Below are positions 58,820 to 64,000 of a DNA stretch of 64,000 nt, piece after piece. Under the pieces are notes generated by a model. That model was not told the origin of the DNA, ran no database searches, and saw nothing but the letters and a program-made list of their open reading frames with translations. The DNA lies in NCBI RefSeq assembly GCF_020859565.1, contig NZ_JAJHUO010000021.1:122608-186607 (forward strand), in the 5' to 3' direction. Each line of letters opens with the position of its first letter. Positions within the stretch are counted from its first letter, which is position 1. Both the position numbers and the translations under genes were made by a program. Source of the stretch: Saccharothrix luteola (GTDB taxonomy: Bacteria; Actinomycetota; Actinomycetes; Mycobacteriales; Pseudonocardiaceae).

Positions 58820-59665
58820 GAGCGCGGTTCCTGTTGGGCACCCACATGCCCGTGTGGCTGCGGCGCACGTGCGTGCCGCTGTTCGTCTCCGACACCCGAC
58901 TGCGTGAGTACAAGACCCTGCGGCGCGCGGTCGCACCGTGGGCACTGGACTCCGGTGGCTTCACCCAGCTGCAGAAGTACGGGGCGTGGACCGTGTCCGA
59001 AGACGAGTACGTGGACCGCGTGCGCCGCTACCGCGACCACATCGGCGGAATGCGCTGGGCCGCTCCACAGGACTGGATGTGCGAACCGATCGTCATCGCC
59101 GGAGGCCAGGTCGGACGCAACCGCTTCGCCGGTACAGGCCTGTCGGTGCGGGAGCACCAGCGCCGGACCGTGGACAACTTCTTCCTACTCCGCGAGATGG
59201 CCCCTGACCTGCCGTTCATTCCGGTGTTGCAGGGCTACACCCGAGACGAGTACCTGCACTGCGTCGATCTCTACCGGGCAGCGGACAGGCGGTTCGACCT
59301 CACCCGTCAACCCCTGGTCGGGCTGGGGTCGGTGTGCCGACGGCAGGCCACAGGGGAAGCGCACGACATCATCCGCGCCCTGCACGCCCGCGGCATCACC
59401 CGCCTGCACGGCTTCGGGGTGAAAAACCCTGGGTCTTCGCCTCTACGGAGACCTGCTCGTCTCCGCCGACTCGTTGGCTTGGTCCGACGACGCACGCCAC
59501 AAGAACGACCGGATCCTGTGCGGCACCGTCCACCCGCGCGGTGGCAAGAACTGCGCCAACTGCCTGCCCTACGCCCTGCAATGGCGCACCCGCCTACTCC
59601 GCGACCAGCCCATCACCACACCGCCGCAGCTGCGGCCGGCCGATCATCTGGGAGCCGCAGCATGA
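58816..59665 (+). pseudogene. DpdA/TGT-like DNA-modification protein, frameshifted
   Basis: Part 1 has LGTHMPVWLRRTCVPLFVSD, ALDSGGFTQLQKYG (the DSGGF motif of tRNA-guanine transglycosylases) and QDWMCEPIVIAGG. It continues FIPVLQGYTRDEYLHCVDLY, LVGLGSVCRRQATGE and GITRLHGFGVK. At an A5 run (59422-59426) the frame breaks. With A4 it would continue TLGLRLYGDLLVSADSLAWS, then HPRGGKNCANCLPYAL, ending exactly at the ATGA overlap with the next gene. Full length about 282 residues fits the DpdA-like family that swaps guanine for a deazapurine in DNA. The catalytic Asp candidate (SADS) and the CxxC lie after the break, so the product as read is dead. Confidence 0.82.
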
Positions 59666-60812
59666 CCACCGAAACCGCAGGTGCGGCGCTGCTCGACGCG
59701 CTGCACGCGGCGTTGACCCGCTACGTCGTGCTGCCCACCCCGGAAGCCGCCGACGCCGTGGTGTTGTGGATCGCGGCCAGCCACGCCCAACCAGCCTGGG
59801 CGCACGCACCCCGGCTGGTGATCCGGGGACCGGAGAAGCGGTGCGGCAAGTCCCGCCTGCTCGACGTGGTCGAAGCGACGTGTCACGACCCGTTCATCAC
59901 GGTCAACTCATCCCCGGCTGCGGTCTACCGGTCGATCAGCGACGACCCGCCGACCATGCTGGTGGACGAGGCGGACACGATCTTCGGTCCGAAAGCCGAA
60001 GGCAACGAAGACCTGCGCGGACTGCTCAACGCCGGACACCAGCGCAACCGGCCCGCCAAGCGCTACGACGCCGCCACCAACACCGTGGAATCCATCCCCA
60101 CCTTCGCCATGGCCGCGCTCGCCGGCATCGGCGCGATGCCCGACACCATCGAAGACCGCGCCGTGGTCATCCGGATGCGCCGCCGCGCCCCCGGCGAACA
60201 GGCCGCGCCCTACCGGCACCGCCGCGACCGCCCCGCGCTGCGCCGGCTCGCCGAACACCTCGCACGCTGGCTGCGCAACGACCTTCACATCCTGGAGAAC
60301 GCCGAACCCGCCATGCCCGTGGAAGACGGGCCGCCGACACCTGGGAACCCCTCATCGCCGTAGCCGACCACGCCGAGGGCACCTGGCCCACCCGTGCACG
60401 TGCCGCCGTACTCGCCCTCACCGCCGAAGCCAACGACGAGGGAGACGCCACCCCCGGCGTGCGACTGCTTACCGACTGCCGCGCCATCTTCACCGACGTC
60501 ACCGCCCTGCCCACCGCCCAACTGCTCATTCGTCTCAACGCCGACCCGGAAGCGCCCTGGCGTACCCACGGACCGAGCGGACTCACCGCGCACAAGCTCG
60601 GCGCGATGCTTCGCGAATACAGCATCACCTCCGCCAACATCCGATTCCCCGACGGCACCCAAGCCAAGGGCTACCACCGCGACGCCTTCGCCGACGCCTG
60701 GTCGCGCTACTGCCCCGGAATCGACACCACCGAAGACCGGACCGACGACAAACCCGCACGACTCAGCGTCGTGACGCCCCTGCCCACGGAGTACGCCGGA
60801 GGTGCCGCGTGA
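59662..60812 (+). pseudogene. DUF3631 ATPase/helicase-like protein, frameshifted
   Basis: Part 1 (59662-60363) starts MTTETAGAALLDALHAALTR and has Walker A-like VIRGPEKRCGKSRLLDVVEA, Walker B-like TMLVDEADTIFGPKAEGNED, AGHQRNRPAKRYDAATNT and EDRAVVIRMRRRAPGEQ. It leaves frame after PAMPVED. One missing C between 60327 and 60328 (GAC[C]GG) restores RAADTWEPLIAVADHAEGTW, the DUF3631 region, to 60812. The total is about 383 residues. The intact form works as the replicative helicase of AICEs. The lesion removes the DUF3631 domain. Confidence 0.85.
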
Positions 60813-61009
60813 CCGGAAACGTGACCCCGCTCAACAACGCCGATGATCTCTTGTTGTCAATCAAGGACGCGGCGAAGCGACTCAACATCGGCCGCACGCT
60901 TATGTACGAACTCGTCAACTCCGGCCAGGTCGAATCGGTGCACATCGGCAAACTGCACCGCGTACCCGTGATCGCGTTGATCCGCTACGCCGAACGCCTC
61001 ACCGCATAG
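60809..61009 (+). CDS. xis: Excisionase-like helix-turn-helix protein
   Basis: A 66-residue protein from a GTG that overlaps the preceding stop (GTGA). Text LLLSIKDAAKRLNIGRTLMY, then ELVNSGQVESVHIGKLHRVP is an excisionase/MerR-like HTH_17 domain with the conserved RVP recognition wing. Small proteins of this type direct integrase toward excision. It lies 37 bases upstream of the integrase gene. Confidence 0.9.
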   Translation: MTGNVTPLNNADDLLLSIKDAAKRLNIGRTLMYELVNSGQVESVHIGKLHRVPVIALIRYAERLTA

Positions 61010-61046
61010 CACACGAACAACCCGGAAGCCGCGTAGGGGGACGACG

Positions 61047-62255
61047 ATGGGACGCAGGTCAAACGGAGAATCCACCATCTATCACGGCAGCGACGGTTAC
61101 TGGCACGGCCGCGTCACGGTTGGCGTGAAGGACAACGGCAAACCTGACCGCCGCCACGTGCAGGCTAAGACGCGACCCGAAGTTGTAGACAAGGTCCGCA
61201 AGCTCGAACAGGAACGCGACGCGGGCAAGGTCCGTAAGACCGGCAAGGCGTGGACCGTGGAGAAGTGGCTCACCCACTGGCTGGAGAACATCGTGGCTCC
61301 ACCCGCAATCTCTGAGAACGCGTTCAGCGCCTATGAAGTGGCGGTGCGGGTCCACCTCATCCCCGGTATCGGCAAACACCGGATTGACAAGCTCGAACCA
61401 GAGCACCTAGAAAAGCTGTACCGGAAGATGATGAACGAGGGCGCAAAGCCCGGAAGGGTCCACCAGGTGCACCGCACTATTCGCGCGGCACTGAACATCG
61501 CGGTACGCCGGACACACATCACTGAGAATCCGGTGATACTGGCTCGCGCTCCCAAGCTCGAAGAGTTGGAGGTCGAGCCATACACCGTGGACGAAGTGAA
61601 ACGGCTGTTGGAGGCAGCGCAGGATAGGCGTAATAGCGCCCGCTGGGCAATCGCGCTCGCGCTCGGGTTGCGCCAGGGCGAAGCGCTGGGGCTGCGCTGG
61701 TCGGACGTCGATTTGGAGACCGGCGCGTTGAGCGTGCGCCGCAGTCGGTTGCGCCCGAAGTGGAAGCACGGGTGCACCGACCCTTGCGGGCGGAAGTTTA
61801 GTGGTCACTGCCCGGACCGGATCGCCACGCGCCCAGAGACGGCCGGGACGAAGTCCAAGGCGGGAACGCGTGGTATCGGGCTGCCTGATGAGCTGATGGC
61901 GCTGCTCACGCTGCACAAGACCATCCAGGACCGCGAGCGGAAGACAGCCGGACAGCTTTGGACCGAGAGCGGCTACGTGTTCATCACGCCGACCGGTGCC
62001 GCGCTCAACCCGCGTACGGACTGGACCGAGTGGAAGCGACTGGTGGACGTGGCGAAGGTACCTGACGGCCGATTGCATGATGCGCGCCATACTGCCGCGA
62101 CGGTGCTGTTGCTGCTCGGGATTCCTGAGCGGACGGTGATGGGCATCATGGGCTGGTCCAATACCGCCATGGCCACTCGTTACCAGCATATAACGACAGC
62201 TATTAAGCGAGATGTTTCCGAACGCGTCGGAACACTTCTGTGGGGTCCTAGTTAG
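61047..62255 (+). CDS. int: Tyrosine site-specific integrase
   Basis: A 402-residue recombinase. The N-terminal arm-binding region (GESTIYHGSDGYWHGRVTVG) is followed by the SAM-like core-binding domain (TVEKWLTHWLENIVAPPAIS to about 180). The catalytic domain has Arg209 (LRQGEALGLRW), H344/R347 (LHDARHTAAT) and Tyr379 (ATRYQHIT). A Cys-rich insert (KHGCTDPCGRKFSGHC) is common in actinobacterial integrases. All catalytic residues are present, so it should be active on tRNA att sites. GC content is lower than in the host genes. Confidence 0.95.
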   Translation: MGRRSNGESTIYHGSDGYWHGRVTVGVKDNGKPDRRHVQAKTRPEVVDKVRKLEQERDAGKVRKTGKAWTVEKWLTHWLENIVAPPAISENAFSAYEVAVRVHLIPGIGKHRIDKLEPEHLEKLYRKMMNEGAKPGRVHQVHRTIRAALNIAVRRTHITENPVILARAPKLEELEVEPYTVDEVKRLLEAAQDRRNSARWAIALALGLRQGEALGLRWSDVDLETGALSVRRSRLRPKWKHGCTDPCGRKFSGHCPDRIATRPETAGTKSKAGTRGIGLPDELMALLTLHKTIQDRERKTAGQLWTESGYVFITPTGAALNPRTDWTEWKRLVDVAKVPDGRLHDARHTAATVLLLLGIPERTVMGIMGWSNTAMATRYQHITTAIKRDVSERVGTLLWGPS

Positions 62256-62303
62256 AGTGACCCGATGGCGAGAGGGGTGCAGTCGCACCCCTCTTCGCCG
62301 CCT

Positions 62304-62783
62304 CTAGTTCTTCCTCTGCTTCCCCGACGACCACGTCAATGCCACAACAACCGCAGCGTAGATCGAAATAATGGCAATCAATGCCCCGTCCGACATCACA
62401 TCGACGCCGAACTTCATGATCACCCACTCGCCTACAGCCAAAGCCGACGCGCCTACAGCAAACTTGGCCGTCGAAAGAAGATTCTCGGTATGTTGTCCCG
62501 GAACATCAACGCTAGTTTCGAGCTCAGATCCGGAGTTACGGTACCGGACCTGTACGCGCGAACTGGAAGTCGGAGGAGCCTCGCGCACCTCTCCCTCCGC
62601 ATCGGTTCCGAAATTGTTCGGCACCCGAATCGAGGAGGTGCACTCAAAAAGCCGGATTCTGGCCTCCGCAGACTTCGTCGGGGAGACGTAATCCTCGTCC
62701 ACATCGACCTTGCGCTCAACTGAGCGCTCACCCGATTCGACATGATTTTGCACTATTATTCCCTTCGCTAAGTCATTCGCCAA
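62304..62783 (-). CDS. Cargo membrane protein of unknown function
   Basis: A 159-residue protein from a TTG start with AAGGAGG close upstream. The N-terminal about 95 residues are soluble and acidic (RSVERKVDVDEDYVSPTKSA), containing a beta-like stretch (SSRVQVRYRNSGSELETSVD). Two membrane helices follow (AKFAVGASALAVGEWVIMKF; ALIAIISIYAAVVVALTWSS), and the end is basic (GKQRKN). Base composition is AT-richer than the chromosome. No named family. As cargo between integrase and the element end, it could be an entry-exclusion or defence protein, but nothing shows this directly. Confidence 0.62.
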   Translation of the reverse strand: MANDLAKGIIVQNHVESGERSVERKVDVDEDYVSPTKSAEARIRLFECTSSIRVPNNFGTDAEGEVREAPPTSSSRVQVRYRNSGSELETSVDVPGQHTENLLSTAKFAVGASALAVGEWVIMKFGVDVMSDGALIAIISIYAAVVVALTWSSGKQRKN

Positions 62784-63428
62784 TCGCCTCCTTCGGCTTT
62801 AAGGGCATACAACTTTTATACACCCTCATAAAACCGAGGGATCTAAGGAATGCCGATGTAACTCGCGATTATCAACAGCGACTGTCGATGCATCGACAAC
62901 TCCACAGGCTGGGGTAATCCCCCTGCCGCATGGCGATAAGAGCGCATACGCAAGCCGCATGGCTCCTAACGATGCAATCGACCACCGAGCGGTCATCCCA
63001 TCAATTTCACTATTCCGCGCCCCGTAAAGGTCGGGGCACCAAGCTCCAGTCAGCTCGCTCCGACGAACGGAACGCATGCTTGACCAGCACAAGGGGAACA
63101 CCGTGACTAGCGACAGGATCACCACAATGACGCTCAATGGATGCCACGAGGCCGATAAAGCGCCAGGCCTCTCCGTTGATGGGCGACTCGACATCCTCAA
63201 CTCCCTCACTCATGACCCGCCGTGCGAGCCTGAGCCAGACGGTACTACACCCGATGCTCACGCGCTCCATAGAGGCATCACTCTGATGCGTGACGTATGT
63301 CATGTCGCTAGCGGATCGATGCCCCATGTGGCAACATGAGCATCGCGAAGGAGATCAGGGCAGGTGCCATAAGATCAACCTGTTGTTGATCAGCCCGATC
63401 GCAAGGTTGCTCCAGAAGGGAGGTGTAG
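62784..63428. other. AT-rich stretch, no confident gene
   Basis: About 645 bases of lower GC with several overlapping frames on both strands. On the - strand one frame (62826-63209) has a hydrophobic segment (PLSVIVVILSLVTVFPLCW). Another (63010-63213) reads DVESPINGEAWRFIGLVAS. Neither has a ribosome site or a recognised domain, and the two conflict. A + strand frame at 63076-63339 is also unsupported. Possible decayed cargo. Confidence 0.4.
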
Positions 63429-63698
63429 ATGGCAACCAGGACTCAACGCCACTCACTGGTCGATGAAGGCTCAGGCGATCAGCCACAGAGCATGATCCAG
63501 CGGATCACAGTAGGGATCATCCCAAAGGTATGGGACGAACTCCTCCAACTGATGACAAGCACACGGTTCAACCGCACAGACGTGGTGAACCGCGCCATCT
63601 CGATCTACTGGCTGATCGAGATGAACAAGCGCAGCGGCAAGGAGCTCATCTTCCGCGATCCGGAAACGGGGCGGGAGCAAGTGGTCGAGATCGTCTAA
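63429..63698 (+). CDS. Small ribbon-helix-helix-like protein
   Basis: An 89-residue protein. The ATG has AAGGGAGG upstream. Text MIQRITVGIIPKVWDELLQL, then MTSTRFNRTDVVNRAISIYW, then LIEMNKRSGKELIFRD matches a CopG/RHH-like pattern: a short strand, then two helices with T-DVVNRAI. The tail RDPETGREQVVEIV is beta-like. RHH proteins of this sort act as small repressors or antitoxins. No toxin gene is seen beside it. It is the last gene before the right tRNA. Confidence 0.72.
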   Translation: MATRTQRHSLVDEGSGDQPQSMIQRITVGIIPKVWDELLQLMTSTRFNRTDVVNRAISIYWLIEMNKRSGKELIFRDPETGREQVVEIV

Positions 63699-63897
63699 CC
63701 AGCAGCATAGGACTGGGTGAGCTACCTCCTACAGGGGAGGGCGCAGCTGCGCGCAGGCACAGTGCCTAGCGTGGCAGCCCTCCTCTGGGAGGGACGAACC
63801 TCTGCCGTCACCAACGTCCAGCCGAGACGCCGCGCTCTGCGGCATGTGCAGGAGCACAACCGATGCCCCCGCCTGGAATCTCTCAACTGAGCCTAGA

Positions 63898-63907
63898 ACT
63901 GAGACGA
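63898..63907. repeat. Right-end copy of the ACTGAGACGA repeat
   Basis: Single copy of the motif found twice at 55343-55365. It lies about 50 bases from the right tRNA-Ser. The remaining stretch 63699-63897 has GC hairpins but no gene. Confidence 0.4.
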
Positions 63908-63910
63908 AAC

Positions 63911-63945
63911 GTCAGAGGGCCGGGCACTCGATCGAGTGCCCGGCC
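63911..63945. terminator. Terminator downstream of the right tRNA-Ser
   Basis: GTCAGAGGGCCGGGCACTCG is paired with CGAGTGCCCGGCCCTCTG over an AT loop. A long perfect stem directly 3' (on the - strand) of the tRNA. Confidence 0.8.
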
Positions 63946-63955
63946 CTCTGGCCTG

Positions 63956-64000
63956 CGGTGGCGGTGGGATTTGAACCCACGGAGGCGTTGAACACACACG
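63956..64000 (-). tRNA. tRNA-Ser, 3' part (continues beyond the window)
   Basis: On the - strand the text ends GTGGG-TTCAAAT-CCCAC (intact T arm) followed by acceptor CGCCACC and discriminator G. A long variable arm (GTGTGTTCAACGCCTCC) identifies a class II serine tRNA. The anticodon lies outside the window. It borders the integrative element and may carry its attachment core. Confidence 0.88.

Noticed and set aside
59420..59430. Programmed -1 frameshift in the DpdA-like gene
   Set aside because: The needed shift is +1, and GAAAAAC is not a proper X-XXY-YYZ slippery site; mutation or base error is simpler, though +1 slippage is not excluded.
62826..63339. Three overlapping ORFs in the AT-rich stretch
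   Set aside because: No ribosome sites, no domains, and mutually exclusive frames on both strands.

Overview
The window is high-GC actinomycete chromosome. Gene content and order suggest the family Pseudonocardiaceae (Lentzea/Saccharothrix/Actinosynnema-like). The indicators are XRE-DUF5753/DUF397 regulator pairs, a SARP regulator with NB-ARC and TPR domains, a YbaB/WXG100-type cassette, frequent GTG starts and 4-nt ATGA/GTGA overlaps, a DtxR-type iron box and a mycobacterial-type LexA box. This is inference from gene content; no 16S is present.

Layout. 1-4.6 kb: class A penicillin-binding protein (5' end cut by the window), a GatB/YqeY protein, a metallophosphoesterase, and tRNA-Pro(CGG) with its terminator. 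4.6-7.1 kb: PASTA lipoprotein, decayed coding remnants, a MerR regulator, and a GC-only block that looks like an assembly artefact. 7.1-21.6 kb: methyltransferases, an S9 peptidase, an oxidative-stress group (Dps, Ohr, FMN reductase, CatR-type Fur regulator plus catalase), a YbaB/WXG100-like cassette, an MFS transporter, and an FGGY kinase. 21.6-28.2 kb: the aspartate pathway pair lysC-asd, a membrane glycosyltransferase-like protein, a nitroreductase, YggT, and leuA behind a Leu-rich leader peptide with alternative hairpins. 28.2-35.9 kb: epoxide hydrolase/WYL regulator, a DUF397/XRE set, and TetR and HxlR regulators, each facing a target gene across a palindrome. 36-45.3 kb: a five-gene oligopeptide/dipeptide ABC importer divergent from a large SARP regulator. 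45.4-49.2 kb: P-loop kinase, recR, ybaB, dnaX and the SRP RNA, the conserved replication/repair block. 49.2-55.1 kb: small secreted proteins, a siderophore-binding lipoprotein under an iron box, tRNA-Ser(GGA), a large secreted nuclease, and a perfect LexA box in front of a tiny Arg-rich ORF.

55.2-64 kb holds a small actinomycete integrative and conjugative element (AICE) next to tRNA-Ser sequences. Its order is FtsK/TraB-like translocase, small CxxC protein, prim-pol, DpdA/TGT-like protein, DUF3631 ATPase, HTH excisionase, tyrosine integrase and cargo. Three core genes carry single lesions as read: an amber codon in the translocase, +1 nt in the DpdA-like gene and -1 nt in the DUF3631 gene. 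Excisionase and integrase look intact. The element therefore appears to be decaying, unless these are sequencing errors.

The findings most worth a second look are the DpdA-like DNA-modification candidate on the decaying element, the LexA box between a tiny ORF and a secreted nuclease, the leuA attenuator, and two G/C-only blocks (6.5-6.6 kb and 34.2-34.4 kb) that should not be trusted as real sequence.
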